The translations under genes were made by a program, and so were the position numbers. Under the pieces are notes generated by a model. It saw only the letters and a program-made list of their open reading frames with translations. It was not told the origin of the DNA and did not search any database. Source: Diphasiastrum complanatum (Eukaryota; Streptophyta; Lycopodiopsida; Lycopodiales; Lycopodiaceae). From it: DNA of 64,000 nt. Of the stretch, positions 1 through 14,100 are shown in pieces. The stretch is from the NCBI GenBank assembly GCA_029204225.1, contig CM055107.1, forward strand, positions 173,331 to 237,330, written 5' to 3'. Positions within the stretch are counted from its first letter, which is position 1. Each line of letters begins with the position of its first letter.

Positions 1-109
1 ACGTCAGCAGATACTTCCTAGGTTGTGGCTAATTGTCACTCTTGTAATTCCTCGATTAGATGTAGATGTTTAATCACTCTAATCTTAGGTTTACAAGAGA
101 GACCATATT
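1..109. repeat. Repeat end, inverted copy of 59993-60101
   Basis: These bases match the reverse complement of 59993-60101 across their whole length with roughly ten mismatches and no gap. Similarity stops near 109/110, which is also where the other copy abuts copia sequence, so this is probably the true terminus of a repeat family cut by the window edge. At the other copy the adjacent DNA carries a minus-strand gag-like reading frame, so a matching gag may lie left of base 1. The family itself is not recognised. Confidence 0.7.
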
Positions 110-302
110 ACTGGATAGTACTTGACACATATCAGAACAGGATATACGTAGTGTAACTAAGAGAGAAGAGACATTGAAGAAGTCTGATGCTAGTAAGCAA
201 TCAAGACGAACACAGAGAGAAGCTTCGTCTACGTGCGAGAAGATAATTCTGTCTAGGATCAGAAGATCCAATTGTCCACTAGTGAAGCGAGACTACTACT
301 CA

Positions 303-357
303 TGAGAGAACCGTGCTTCTCTCACGCCAATGCACTGCATGGATTCACATGCAGTGC
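303..357. other. Two adjacent perfect hairpins
   Basis: An 8-bp perfect stem with a 6-nt loop (303-324) is followed by a 10-bp perfect stem with a 6-nt loop (332-341 pairing with 348-357). The remaining DNA from 110 to 589 shows no gene. It probably belongs to the degraded 5' part of the gypsy pol that starts near 590, but no gag or retropepsin motif is visible there. Confidence 0.6.
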
Positions 358-589
358 CCCTGAAAAAATCAGAGAAAATCAATATAGATTATTTTTTGGT
401 TGTGTTTGATCTTGGATGTCGAATGCTTATGTTGTTTATCTTTCATATGTCTGAGTTTTCTTGTTCCATTTGAATTCCGCACCTTAGTTGGCTTTAGAGA
501 TAGATTTTAAAAATCATTTTATGATGTTTAAAGATAAGTTTGATTAGAGTGTCTCTATTTTTGGAGAGACCAATGTATTTCCATCGCCG

Positions 590-2230
590 ATGGTTTTCTT
601 GGCTGAATCAATTGAGAAACTTCATGATTCTGAGTGTGAACTCTTTTACTTGCTTTTGAAATCTCGTGTGCATTGTGATGTTGGGGATGTGAATGTGTTT
701 TCATGCTTTAACACCGAAAACTCGCATCAGGAACAACAGCTTTTGCAAGATTTAAAGCAAGAGTTCAATGAAGTTTTTCCAAAGCAACTACCGTATGGAC
801 TACCACCCACTTGATCGGTGGATCATAAGATAGATCTTCTATCCGATAGCCGGCCCCTATCTTCAGACAACCATATCGGTTTAGTCAGAAGGAAGAGGAG
901 GAAGTGGCTAGACAGAGCGAGGATTAGCTTAGGATGGGGCACATAAGACCAAGTAAATTTCCATGGGGAGCACCTATCCTTCTTAAGGGTAAGAAAGATG
1001 GGAGTTTCTGGCTATGTGTAGATTACAAGGGTTTGAACAAATTTACAATTAAAAATAAATACCCATTGCCCAGGTTGGACGATCTCATAGATCAATTTTT
1101 GAATGGAGCTAAATACTTCACGAAAATTGATCTACGTACGGGATACCATCAGATTAGGATACATCCAAAAAATGTATCTAAAACTAGTTTTAGGACCAGG
1201 TTTGGCCACTACGAGTTTCTTGTATTACCCTTTGGTTTGACAAATGCTCCGGCTACTTTCCAGCAAATGATGAACGATTTATTTCGTCCATATTTGGGGA
1301 AGCTCGTAGTAGTGTTTCTGGACGATATTCTGATCTATAGCTGAACACTCAAAGAGCATGCTAAGCATCTCTGTACTGTCTACACAAGAGAAGCTTTATG
1401 CTAAGGAATCAAAGTGCGAATTCTTCAAGAAGGAACTTCTTTACCTAGGTCATAAGATTACCTCCTTTGGGATCAAGATTGACGAAGAAAAGGTGAAGAT
1501 GTCAATGGAATGGCCAATTCCTAAAACGGTGTGTGAACTTAAGTCATTCCTAGGTTTCACTATGTTTTTCCGTAGATTTGCAGAGGAGTACTCGAAGATT
1601 GCTTCACCTCTCAACAAAATTTTGAAAGGAGTTAAAGTCGCAAAGGTAGGCCAAGTCCTCCTATTAGAAAAAATGAGAAATTAGATGAGAGTTTTCACAA
1701 ACTCAAGTTTCTAATTGCCTCTGCTCCAGTTTTCAGGATAGCGGATCCAGATTTGCCATTCGTCATTAACACTGACCCGAGTGATACGGCTATTGGAGCT
1801 GTTCTCTTACAAGAGGGTTAGCCCGTTGCCTTTGAGAGTAAGATACTAACCGATGCATAGGTCAGGTACACCACTCAAGAAAAAGAGCTTTTTGATGTGA
1901 TCCATGCTTTGAAATCATGGAGGCATTACCTGTACGGTAATAAATTTGTGGTTAATATTGATCATCAACCTTTAAAGTTTTTTTGTAATCAGAATGATTT
2001 GCGAGGTCGTAAGGCCAGATGGGCAGAACTCATGCAAGAATTTGACTTCGACGTGCGGTATATCAAGGGCTCATCTAATCAGATGGCTGATGCACTTAGT
2101 CGAATTGGTGAAGTGAACAAACTTTCTTTCACTGAGATCAGTATGAACTTTTATCTCTCCCTGAGAGGTATTTATGAGAAAGACCCGCATTTTGGACCAA
2201 TCTACAATAGGGTTCTAAAAAATGGAGATA
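590..2230 (+). pseudogene. Ty3/gypsy pol remnant (gypsy D): RT and RNase H
   Basis: This is a broken gypsy polyprotein fragment. The order is a protease-RT linker (590-814), the reverse transcriptase palm and fingers (934-1344, with [16 protein letters not shown] and the catalytic VFLDD), the RT thumb and connection (1358-1684, YLGHKI and FLGF), and RNase H (about 1720-2110, ending at the MADALSRI region). Stops near 812, 1342, 1819 and 1858, plus frame changes, make it non-functional. No integrase follows: similarity ends around 2230. No LTR, primer site or gag was found. The RT resembles those of gypsy A and B but is clearly more diverged, so it is a separate, older insertion. Confidence 0.88.
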
Positions 2231-2368
2231 CAACACAAATCTCCTTGGTGATTGTATATGTGTATTTACGAAAGCCATAAAAACTCTAAGTGTAGAAACT
2301 CTCACAGCCTCCAAAAAACTAGGTGTATAATGGTTCTCTCTCACATACTAGTAGTAACTCAAGGTAGG

Positions 2369-2760
2369 CACTACTACAAGACGCACTCATTTCGACATGT
2401 GGTTGAGACGGATTTCAGAAAATCTCATAAAATGTCGGAAACCGTCGAACCCCCGTAAAAAAGAACTTCGGCAGCCTCCGATAGCTGGCGGGAATATAAT
2501 TTAAAATAGGATGTTGGAATTTAACAGCTATAAAATATGACGGAGTTTGACATCCAGCATGGGTGCCATGTGGCAAATTCTCACTGAAGTGGCATTTTAG
2601 GAGGATGTCGAAATGCAACACAATTTTAACTATGTTAAATTCTGGTATACAGATAAGCAATCCGTGTCGATGACTTGACGTTTTGGCTTCTAAAAAGAGA
2701 TGTCGGATTCCGACGGACCCTACGGATGTCGGATTCTGACATTGTGTTCGTATTCCCTCC
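2369..2760. mobile_element. CACTA-like terminus with subterminal repeats
   Basis: The sequence CACTACTACAAGA at 2369-2381 fits the terminal inverted repeat of plant CACTA transposons. The following 380 bases carry many short direct and inverted variants of ATGTCGG and TCCGACG, for example around 2433, 2455, 2701 and 2735. This is the usual subterminal repeat pattern of that superfamily. No matching opposite end was located. There is no coding sequence in it, so it may be a truncated or non-autonomous element. Confidence 0.45.
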
Positions 2761-2898
2761 CACGAGCTTCATTTCGTGCTAGCTTGTAGGGATCTTCGTG
2801 TTTGGAGTTTGAGGATTTTGGCGCTTGAGGTCTTTGGAGGCTTCAGATTTAGATTTTGGAGGTTTTTATTTGTTAATTTAGTTGGTTTTACATGTTTT

Positions 2899-3090
<192 letters not shown>

Positions 3091-3121
3091 TGTAAAAAAT
3101 TTTGTGATATTTGATTTTTAA

Positions 3122-3325
<204 letters not shown>

Positions 3326-3555
3326 TGTATAAGAAAATGAATGAAATGTGAATGAATTGATTTTGTTATTGGGTTTTGAGAAAAGAGATAGAGGTTGAAA
3401 GAGAGAGAGAAGGAGAGATAATGTGTGTGTGTGTGAGAGAGAAAATGTATGAAATGTGAATGGCTAGGAAAAAGAGAGATTGTGTGAAAAAAAATTGATG
3501 TGAATCAATTGATTCTGATTTTTGGTTTTGATTTTTTGTTTTGAGAAAAAGAACA

Positions 3556-3673
<118 letters not shown>

Positions 3674-4302
3674 ATGTGTGTAAGGCTTTTAACATACTCA
3701 GTTCATTCACTTGAAAAGCTTTCTTCCATTCTCTACATGCACACATCATTTTTGGTTTTATCCATAATAATTGTATCTAAGAATTTTGACCTCGTTAGCA
3801 TAGTCACCTTTAATATTGCCCCTTGTGATATCCCTAGATTCCTATTAAGGTCCTCGAATAAGACACTTGGTTTGTATCAAAGGGTGTAGCTAAGATTCAC
3901 ATTTATATTGTCACTTAGGCTTTCTCGAAGGATGTTTCAGTACGGTCCTTGTCTCATTGGAGGTACATCCACACTGAAAGTTGAGTCATCCATACACTTA
4001 GTTTGAGTGCCGCAAAGTTTGAGGCCATTCCAAGTTGAATAAAATGGAAAGATAATGAAGCATAGTCAAGCTCTTGCCTCGTAAAGCTAGTATTGATCTT
4101 GGAGGCCAAAAAAATTAGGCAAAGCCAGGAAAAGTATTTTATGTGCTATTCCTCTTATCTACCTAGAAATCAACTTTATGGGTTTGCTCGGGTCCAAAAC
4201 ACATCATCTAACATTCAATAAACTTTGAACACAATCCAACTAACCAGGTTCTAGAACGCATGAAGGTGCAACCAACCTAGCATTGCATAGAGTCAAAAAT
4301 GT

Positions 4303-5566
<1,264 letters not shown>

Positions 5567-6550
5567 CTAGTATTTTCTGAATATGGCTCCTGGCAATTGT
5601 GTGTGTGTGTGTGTGTGTGTAATAGAGTTCATCTTTAAACAAACTGAATTACACACACCCTCATCATTGACGTATAAGTACAACACATATAAGCTCCAAT
5701 GATCACTGCAATCAGAAAACAAGACATTTATGAGAATCAATGAGAAATCAAAATTCATATGAAAAACTCAATATAATAAAATTCGAAAAAAAAGACACTT
5801 ACTTTGTTATGCATGGCAGCACAAGAATTGGAGTCCCTGGTCCAACGTATTGGAGCAAATCATCGTGCATACTTTTGAAATCAGGGAAATCAAATATAGC
5901 CATGAATTGAAGGAGAAACAATGCTACATCTATAAACAATGGGGTCTGAAAAAACTTCATCCAGTACTGAATGGTCCCACCTCCTGCATTGTCACTAGCA
6001 TTTTATCCCTACTTTCTAATTCACCTGTTTCTAAACTAGAAAGGGGGAGACAAGCATTGGTCTCCAGCATCCTAAAACTGTATCGTGGACTTAAAGCTTT
6101 AAGATACGTGTTCAACAATTGGTCATACTGTACATATTGAGGAGTATTTACAAAGGCACGTGCAAGGGGTGACAGAAGTAATACAGATAAACTAGAAAAA
6201 GAATTGTCATTCAAAATTGATTCTACCTTTACATTCACAAAATCATCTAAATCATTTTCTAGAACGGGAGGAGCAAAACTAATATTTATGGGGGTAGGAG
6301 GAGGAGATTTATAAGGAGATGAAGATTTAGAAGGAGAAGGTAAAGATGGAGTTTTGGGAGGAGAAGAAGAAGACTTAGGAGGAGAATGCCTGGAAGAAAG
6401 AATCTCATCCAGAGGAGAAGGCATGGAAAAATCCCTTGTTTTTTTTGGAGGGTCAAGAGACCTCCTCTTCTTTGAAACAATCCCGCTCTGTATACAAATA
6501 ACAAGCTGGGATGGTTGAGATTGCTTTCGTTTTCTCCTTTTTTTAAAATG
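5567..6550 (-). pseudogene. Ulp1/C48 peptidase-like gene fragment, copy II
   Basis: Read on the minus strand, an exon from about 6547 to 5803 begins with two basic clusters (KKRRKRK and KKRRSLDPPKKTR) that look like nuclear localisation signals. A Ser/Pro-rich stretch follows, then a folded-looking part. A canonical GTAAGT donor at 5802 and a TTGCAG acceptor (about 5706-5712) define a 97-nt intron. The next exon starts two codons before an HWSLYV motif, which resembles the catalytic-His segment of Ulp1-type cysteine peptidases. Copy I at 8228-9445 has the same intron in the same phase at the same place. A frameshift near 5957 and a TG microsatellite in the last exon indicate decay. Whether the source was a host gene or a transposon carrying a Ulp1 domain is unclear. 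The family assignment rests on a short motif. Confidence 0.42.
5599..5620. repeat. (TG)11 microsatellite
   Basis: Eleven TG units lie inside the last recognisable exon of the minus-strand peptidase-like pseudogene, where they would encode a His-Thr run. This suggests expansion after the gene decayed. Confidence 0.9.
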
Positions 6551-8227
6551 TCAAAAAAAAAGAATTATGTAGTCTTGTTATTAGCTTCAACAATGTCATT
6601 GCTAGCAGTTGCACCTATCTACAAGGATCAAAATCAACAAGCATTATCTTGGGATGCTTTTTTGGATGTGTCGACTACCCATTTGTAAATAAACAAGGTT
6701 ATCATGAATGGCCATCAGACCTATATGGCTATTATTGAAAATTTGCATTAAAACTTTGAGGTTGGTGTCGTGGGATTGCCACCAGTTTTGGTGTGGGATA
6801 CTGTTGGAGGATTTGCGCATATTGAGGCAACCCTAACCCTAGTTAATAAATGAGAGGTATTTGGCATCCTGCGTGTGTAAGTCCAATCCGATGGTCACAT
6901 AGAGATTTGATAATTAGAAAGTCAATAAAAGGAATTTAGGCGTTTTTGCGAAACTTTTAATGTCACATGCCTAAATGTCAAGTTAGTGAATAAAGTTGGG
7001 TTTTCCACAAAATTTCAATTTCGAATTGGTTCTCTCCAATTATTGAATGGATTCCCACTCTTTTTTAAATATAAATAGTTAGAGAGGTAGAAATGGGCCA
7101 ATAGGATTTTGAGGCTAAGGTCCTCCTTTCCATAAATAGGAGCAAACTCGAGTTGCTCCTCATGTTTTCATCAATACAAGTAGATTGGTTCTCTTATGGA
7201 ATGGACTTGTGAATGTCCTTGCTCTCTAACTCTATTCCTCCATCTCTCATGCTTTGTTGTATTTGCTAATTGTTGGATCAGAATGTTATTGGAATTACTA
7301 TTTCTTATGCTTTTGGTGAGAGATAAAGAGTAAGCTATTATCATTATGGATCTTAAAGTTAATGGACGTAGTGTTAATCTTAGTGTATACATGCTGAAAT
7401 CTGAGATACGCTATCGCTCTCATGGGATCGAACCTGTGTGATGACTACCTTCATCTCCTTGATTCTTGGATCTTGGATTGAGGATAGGATAGGAAATAAA
7501 TGCACTATATGGACATTCAAAGTGAAAAAATATTGAAATAATATACAATGATGCACTTTTGACATGTGTATAGGTGGAAGAAGACTGGAGCCTAAATTAC
7601 ATCAGGCAGGAACTGTTGATCCTACAAGATTATATACTTTCAAACTTTAGATTCATTTCAAATGGTAAACTCGTAAGTAACTATAAAAATTCTATTCTTT
7701 ATGTACATTTTCTTTCAAAAATTTCTCGTATAATCTTTATACTAAATGTAACATACTTTGTATTAAATTTATGCGGGTACATAAAAGACATGAGCTCGAG
7801 ATCAAATGCAAAGATATTGGTAAAACTATCCAACTGATGGAAGAACACTAGTATTCACTATTAGAAAATACATGTCCATATCGTTACTCAAGCTGAAAGC
7901 ACGAATCTTATTTTTTTATCAATCTAGAAAAATTGCAATCCAGTATTGTACTATGAACACAACTTGATTGTAAGAATCTATATTGATATCACTAAAAATC
8001 CCATAAATGGGTTGTTTACATGTAAGATTGTGTCTCATTTTTCAGATGGTAATATATACATGTTTACAATTGAAATCCTATTCGGTAAGTTTATCTTTAT
8101 TTTCTATATTACTATCAGGAGCTGTCAAGACAACAATCTATTGTCTTGAAATTTTGCCTTCCTCTATATTAGGAAGGACTTATATTTCTCTTTGATCGTA
8201 TATGAGATAATCTACATCCTGTGCAAC
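6551..8227. other. No gene; possible LTR-like segment at 6802-7460
   Basis: No coding region is convincing. The part from TGTTGG at 6802 has an LTR-like look: a TATA-like ATAAATAGG (7132-7140), a near-perfect 23-nt palindrome directly after it (7138-7160), and a pyrimidine-rich downstream stretch. No primer-binding site or second copy was found, so the LTR reading is weak. A plus-strand acceptor-like site at 7573 precedes a short open frame of unknown origin. Confidence 0.3.
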
Positions 8228-9445
8228 CTGAAAGGCTGTTAGGGCTTGAGCAGCATTCTTTACAACCCCCTCAAGCTCAGGCACAAAAGCTACGCCAATA
8301 TGTACAAACATTTTGATCAACTCTTGTCGCAATCTATATACATCGTTGGAATTGTATGACTCAAGAACGAACTGTCATCACAAACCAGGTGAACGAGTAA
8401 TAACTAACAATCACAATAACGAAATAAGAATTAGAATGAAAAGAACAATGAACAAGATTATACTTTTTTAATATCCATGTCAACTTGTAGATTGTACCAC
8501 TCAAAAAAGAGCTTTGTATTGTACAAGATGAATCAAGCACAAATAAAAGCATCCCTTTGTTGTACACACTATAGATATTGAACGAAAATTATTGATATTA
8601 TGACTTACAATTTATTCATACTGTGACAATAGATTTAAAATAATAAAAAAAGAAATGCATATTAGGGATAAATTGAATATACCTTGAGAGATTTAATAGT
8701 TATCTCCCCAATAGAAGTGGCTGTAGTCAGTATTTCATGAACGACATCATGAAGTAGAAAATCAAATTCTTTATGTGTATTTTCAGTTGAGTTTATTTTT
8801 ACGCATAGAAAATTTGATACTCCCTCATTTATTTTTACAAAAAGAATATTCAGGCTCCAATGCCGACTACAACAATCATAATGAAAATTAGAATCAATTC
8901 TGACATGAGTGTAGTCATCAAAATAAAAGACATCAACAACATATAGCAAACCTTACTTATTCTCATATGGAATTAAGTAGAATTTGGCCACAGGACAACA
9001 CTCGATGAAATATACAGCCCTTTCATAATCAGCCTCTTTTGCCTTCACAGCACCCACGAAAAATGGACTCACCACAAAAACAACTCCCTTCAAATCCATA
9101 CTAGTACTATGCTACAAAATTTTTTGGCCGGCTTCAATAATCAGATCTTTGATTTCTGAAGTTTTATCTTTAAGCTCTGTACAAAATTTGGGACCTAATC
9201 TATAGCTTTTATTTGAATCCGAAAGAAAAAAAGTCAAAATAATTGTTGAGCATATCAATTTTATTGCCTAAATAAGATTCGTAATATGAATCCCAGAACA
9301 GGTGCAGAATCAATGACAGAATCCTGTGTTTTTTCTCAACTTGAAACAGCATGTCAATTTGCTCTAGGAACTCCAGATTTTTTTCAGCTTGAGAGGCGCT
9401 GGAGATCCCACTGAAAGTGCGCTCAGAAATCAGAATGGAGGGCAT
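8228..9445 (-). pseudogene. Ulp1/C48 peptidase-like gene fragment, copy I
   Basis: Minus-strand exons can be traced at about 9445-8957, 8866-8683, 8568-8464 and 8371-8228, each with GT-AG-compatible ends. The second exon opens with NRHWSLNILF, preceded across a 90-nt intron by FYLIPYEN. The pattern [IL]P-x(3)-N-x-HWSL is shared with copy II, as is the intron position and phase. The third exon holds LLFVLDSS, similar to the Asp segment of Ulp1 peptidases. In both copies the residue about 17 positions after the HW motif is Asn (KINST, KMNSI). One in-frame stop (around 9120) and a frame change in a T-run near 9228 point to a pseudogene. Copia 1 sits about 100 bp upstream of the first Met (9445). 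No cysteine-nucleophile motif was identified, so the family call is tentative. Confidence 0.42.
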
Positions 9446-9544
9446 TTAAGAATGAATGATGAATGCGCCCAAGACCAATACTTTGAAAATGCGCTGGACC
9501 CCCTTCACAAAAACGCTGAAAATTGGCCTCTCCAAATTCGCTGA

Positions 9545-9948
9545 TGTTGAAGAGTAATGCTTATTTTACCCCTTTGGCTAAGCACTAGTTAAGTTGTAAG
9601 TTGTACATAACTCATGGGGCATGTTGTTAAATAAATACATGGGACCCCCCTTTTTGTAAGTTGAGTAAATTAGTGCAAGTGGCCCACTTGGCCAAGTAGC
9701 TCACTCCTATGGTTGACACCTAGACCTTCTATGCATGTAAGTGAGGCGCTTGCCTCACAAGGGATTTGGAGGACCCACGCCCTCCTCTCTCTCTCTAGCA
9801 ATTCATTTCTTCTTCTAACCTTTGGTGTTGTGAGGCGCTTATGCAATTCTCCTTGTGTGATGTTTTCCATAGCCAAGTTTCTCAAGCTTTCATAGTTGAT
9901 CTAGTATTGAAGTTAAGATACTCCATAGCTGGGTCTTGCAAATCATCA
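9545..9948 (+). repeat. Copia 1 5' LTR
   Basis: This LTR matches 14523-14926 closely, with scattered substitutions and small changes. It begins TGTTGA and ends ATCATCA. A CT-rich tract near 9782-9800 and an AT-rich region near 9630 lie inside. Part of the same LTR is also present at 58015-58120. Confidence 0.92.
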
Positions 9949-9960
9949 TGCTATCAGAGC
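9949..9960 (+). other. Copia 1 primer-binding site
   Basis: The 12 bases directly after the 5' LTR differ at one position from TGGTATCAGAGC, the standard plant initiator-Met tRNA primer site. The leader from here to the gag start at 10415 has no coding signal. Confidence 0.85.
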
Positions 9961-10414
9961 AGGTTGTCTAGCTTGTGAGTCTGTGAGTGAGAGAAACTTC
10001 AGTGCTCAGATTCTTGAGAAGATTCTCATCTTCTACAAGCACCTCAATCTTGAAAGATGGCGCTTTTGATCTGGAGTCAGATCAGGTTGAGTCTTGCACT
10101 ATTGGAGAGCTATTGGCAAGGGGAGTGGGATGATGCAAAAAGTTTCTAATTTTGGCTGAGTTTTGGAAGGTCTTCATAGAGGAGCTTACACAAAAGTAGG
10201 GCGCATATTCTGTAGGGGCTTTTGGTTACTGAACTACTTGGGCCTAGTGCTTGTGCTAGTGAGGCCATACCAAGTGGCAAAGACAAAAGCAGGAGCTGAA
10301 GGGTTGCCTTGAAGTGGCTACATACCCTAGTTTGGGGTCAAACCCTTGCTGTTGGAAGTTGTTTCTTTTCTGATCTTTTTCAGGTTGAGCTTCTATTTGA
10401 GCACAGATTATAGC

Positions 10415-11105
10415 ATGGCTAGTCTTGGGGAGAGTTTGTTGGGTGAATCTAGCAAACTTAATGGCACAAACTACAGAGTGGAAGATCAAGATGGCTAATA
10501 TCTTGATGGACAGGAATTGCTGGGAGTTGATGCCAGGTAGAGAGATTGTACCAACAACTGATCCTGAATTGAAGGACTACATGAACAGGAGACAGAAAGC
10601 TCATAGGATGATCAATCTTTCTGTCGAGGACAGTATTATTCCTCACATTTGCAATGCAAGAGATGCAGTGGATGCTTGAACTATTCTGAAGTCTATGTTT
10701 GAAACAGTGGATTCAGCCAAGCTTGTGTATTTGCAAAACAAGTTACATACTCTCAAGATGGAAGCAGGTGCAACAATTGGTGATCATATCACAAAGGTCA
10801 AGGACCTAATGGATCAGCTTGCTTCAGTTGGAGAGACAGTAAGTGACAGGAGTATTGTCCCCATAGTCATGAATAGCTTGTCATTCAATGTGATGCCCCT
10901 TTCTGCTAGGGAGAAACTCTCAACCTTTGGGGAGTTATGTGGTCTTCTTTTACAGGAGGACATAAGAAGGAAGAATCTTTCTGAAAGGGAAGATAATCCA
11001 GAACATGCATTTGCTTATAAGAAGAAGCAAAACTTTCAAAAGAAAGGCAAAGGCAAAAAGAAGAACTCAAAGCAAAGCTTGGATCAGCAGGTGTCCAAGT
11101 TATAG
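10415..11105 (+). pseudogene. Copia 1 gag (broken)
   Basis: This is the copia capsid protein. It starts at the ATG at 10415, the first in-frame start that gives the N-terminal KLNGTNY motif. A frameshift near 10474 interrupts it, then the frame resumes as WKIKMANILM and continues through the UBN2-like capsid region. A TGA at about 10677 replaces an expected Trp codon. After 10695 the frame stays open to 11105 with a Lys-rich tail. The zinc knuckle belongs after this stop, at 11160-11201 (CNYCGKYRHFAFEC, CX2CX4HX4C), in another frame. Confidence 0.88.
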
Positions 11106-14100
11106 GTTGGAGAGGAGTCAAGCACCAATTCCTCATCTACACCCAAGAGGAAGGGCAACTGCAACTATTGTGGCAAGTATCGGCATTTTGCTTTTGAATG
11201 CAGGAAGAAGCAAAGTGATCAGAAGAAGGGAAAGAACCAGCAGGGTCACTTTGTTGACAAAGTTGCAGAGGAAGAGCAATCTGGAGGGCTTGAACTATTC
11301 ACCGCAGCCCTATCATCTGAATCCACATTTGGTGGATGGTACATTGATTCTGGAGCCTCAAAGCACATGACACCTCATAGATATTGGTTCAACACCTATG
11401 GGGAGACAGGAGATGGTCAGCATGTATGCCTTGGAGATAACTCTACACATGAGGAGAGGGGTGAAGGCAGAGTTCCAGTGCAGCTGTCATCAAGTGAGGT
11501 GAAGGAAATCAAGAGTGTTTTTCATGTACCAGGGTTGGCTAAGAACTTGCTATCTGTTGGTGCCATTACCAAACAGAACATGCTGGTAGAGTTTGATGAA
11601 TCTACATGTTTGGTAAAAGACAAAGATCAAAGCTTCAAGGTGGTAGCCAAGGGAATGCAAGAAAGGGGTCTTTACAAGCTTTACACAACCATTCCTAGCC
11701 AAGAGGCCTTGTCATCAGGGGATACCAATCAGGACAAGCTTTGGCACGAAAGATATGGTAATTTGAGCTATAAAAGTTTGCAAGTTTTGAACAAGCACAA
11801 CATGGTAGTAGATCTTCCTAGCATTAAGTCTTTTTCAGATACAAGTGAGGCTTGTGCACTAGGAAAGCAACAGAGGAAAAAGTTTCCAAAGGAAAAAGCT
11901 ACCAGGGCCAAGGAAATTCTTGAGCTTGTGCATTCAGATTTATGCGGTCCCATGCAAGTCAAATCAGCAGGGGGGCATACTATCTCATGACCTTCGTAGA
12001 TGATTTCTCACGGAAGGTATGGGTCTATTTTCTGAAGTTGAAATCTGAAGCGTTCAAATACTTCAAACAGTGGAAAGCTTTGGTGGAAAATCACACAGGG
12101 AAGAGATTAAAGACTCTCAGGTCAGATAAGCGTGGTGAGTATATTTCTGATGAGTTCAAAGATCTTTGCAAAGCATGTGGGATAAAGAGATAGTTTACTA
12201 CTCCACATACACCGCAGCAGAACGGCGTGGCTGAGCGGGAAAACAGGTCTATAGTTGAGTGTGCGAGGAGCATGCTCAAGGCAAAGTGGTTGCCGAATTC
12301 TTTTTGGGCAGAAGCAGTAGCAATTGCTATTTTTCTATTGAATAGAAGACCAACCAAAGCAGTTGAAGGAATCATGCCAGAAGAAGCATATAGTGGCAAC
12401 AAGCCCAAAGTGGGTTGCCTACAAGTATTTGGGTGTCTGGCATATGCAAATATATCAAAGGACTTGCGGAAGAAACTTGATGCAAAATCCGTGAAGTGTA
12501 TCTTCCTTGGGTATAGTGAAAGTGAGAAAGCCTATGTGCTATATGATCTCGAAAACAGGAAGAAGATCCTAAGTCGAGATGTCATCTTTGATGAAGAGCA
12601 TTCACCCAAGATACATGAGCAAGAGAAGGATGGAACTACTGAGTTCATACCCTTATTGATTCCACGGATGAGGATCCTAGTCAAGAGTCCTGTGAGCCTC
12701 AAGTGCAAGAGCAACAACAAGAAATCGAACATACTTGTTCGAGACCTCTTTTTGGCCAAGTGCCAGAAGCCAAAGTTGAGGACAAACGGAAGACTAAGAC
12801 AGTACCATGGGATACGTGGTCACCATCCACATCACCTACTGCTAGGAAGAAGCTACCTAGGTGGTATTGGGAAACAATCAAAGAAGGTCAAATGATGGAA
12901 GGAGAGAGTAGTGAACAGGGTGTCAGAAGATCTCTTAGGTCTCATGAGAGACAAGAGACTAACTTTGCTCTTATGTCCACTATTCTAAATGTAGATGAGT
13001 CACAGTTTTTTCACGAATCCGTGAAGGAAAAGGTATGGCAACATGCTATGCAGGAGGAGTACGACTCCATTGTCAAGAATGACACATGGGAGCTCACTAC
13101 ATTGCCAGAAGGGAAGCAACCAATAGGTTGCAAGTGGGTCTATAAGACCAAGTTTCATGCCAATGGAACAGTGGACAAGTACAAGGCAAGGTTGGTGGTG
13201 AAAGGCTACGCCCAATAGGAGGGGCTAGACTATGACGAGACATTTGCATCTATTGCTAAGATGACATCTATCAGGACCGTTTTGGCCATAGCCGCATATT
13301 TTGATTGGGATGTCCATCAAATGGATGTCAAGAGTGCCTTAATGGGCACCTACAGGAGGAGGTTTACATGGAACAACCGCAGGGGTTTGAGATAACAGGC
13401 AAGGAGAATCTGGTTTGCAGGCTTACGAAAGCCTTGTATGGGCTCAAACAGGCGCCAAGGGCATGGTATAGCCGAATTGACGAGTACTTTGCAAGGCAAG
13501 GGTTTGAGAAGAGTAAGTCTGATTGCAATCTTTATGTCTTCAGGGAAGGAGAAGACTTTGTGGTTGTTGTGCTCTATGTGGATGATCTACTCATCATGGG
13601 AAGCAATAAGAAGCTTATTGCTTGTGTTAAGAAAAATCTTTCTAGTGAGTTTGAGATGAAAGATTTGGGTTTGCTACACTATTGCCTAGGAGTTGAGGTT
13701 TGGAAAGAGAAGCGTTGTCTTTTTATCTCACAGGCAAAGTATGCACAGAAACTATTGAAGATGTTTAATATGCAAGAAAGCAAACCAATTAGCACACCCA
13801 TGGATGCAAGCAATAAGCCATCAAAAGATGATGGTTTAACATTCGCAGATGAGACGCTCTATCGTCAATTGGTGGGTAGCCTGATTTACCTTACTACCAC
13901 CAGGCTAGATATTGCTTATGCGGTTGGGATTGCAAGTCTATTCATGAGTAAGCCTGCCGAAGCACATTGGAAGGCAGCCAAGCGAATCCTAGGATATGTG
14001 AGAGGGACAATGACTTATGGGATTGGATATACAGATGATGTGGACCTTCAGCTGGAGGGTTATTCAGTTTTTGATTGGGCAGGTGATAGAGACGATCGAA

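Noticed and set aside
6286-6504. Leu-rich hydrophobic frame suggesting a membrane protein
   Set aside because: It is the shifted frame of the Ser/Pro-rich exon of the peptidase-like gene.
7415-7445. tRNA gene on the minus strand (B-box GGTTCGATCCC)
   Set aside because: The T-stem does not pair and no D-arm, anticodon arm or acceptor stem could be built around it.
7857-7875. Second CACTA terminus (CACTATTAGAAAATAC)
   Set aside because: No subterminal repeats and no inverted partner were found, so the match is too short.
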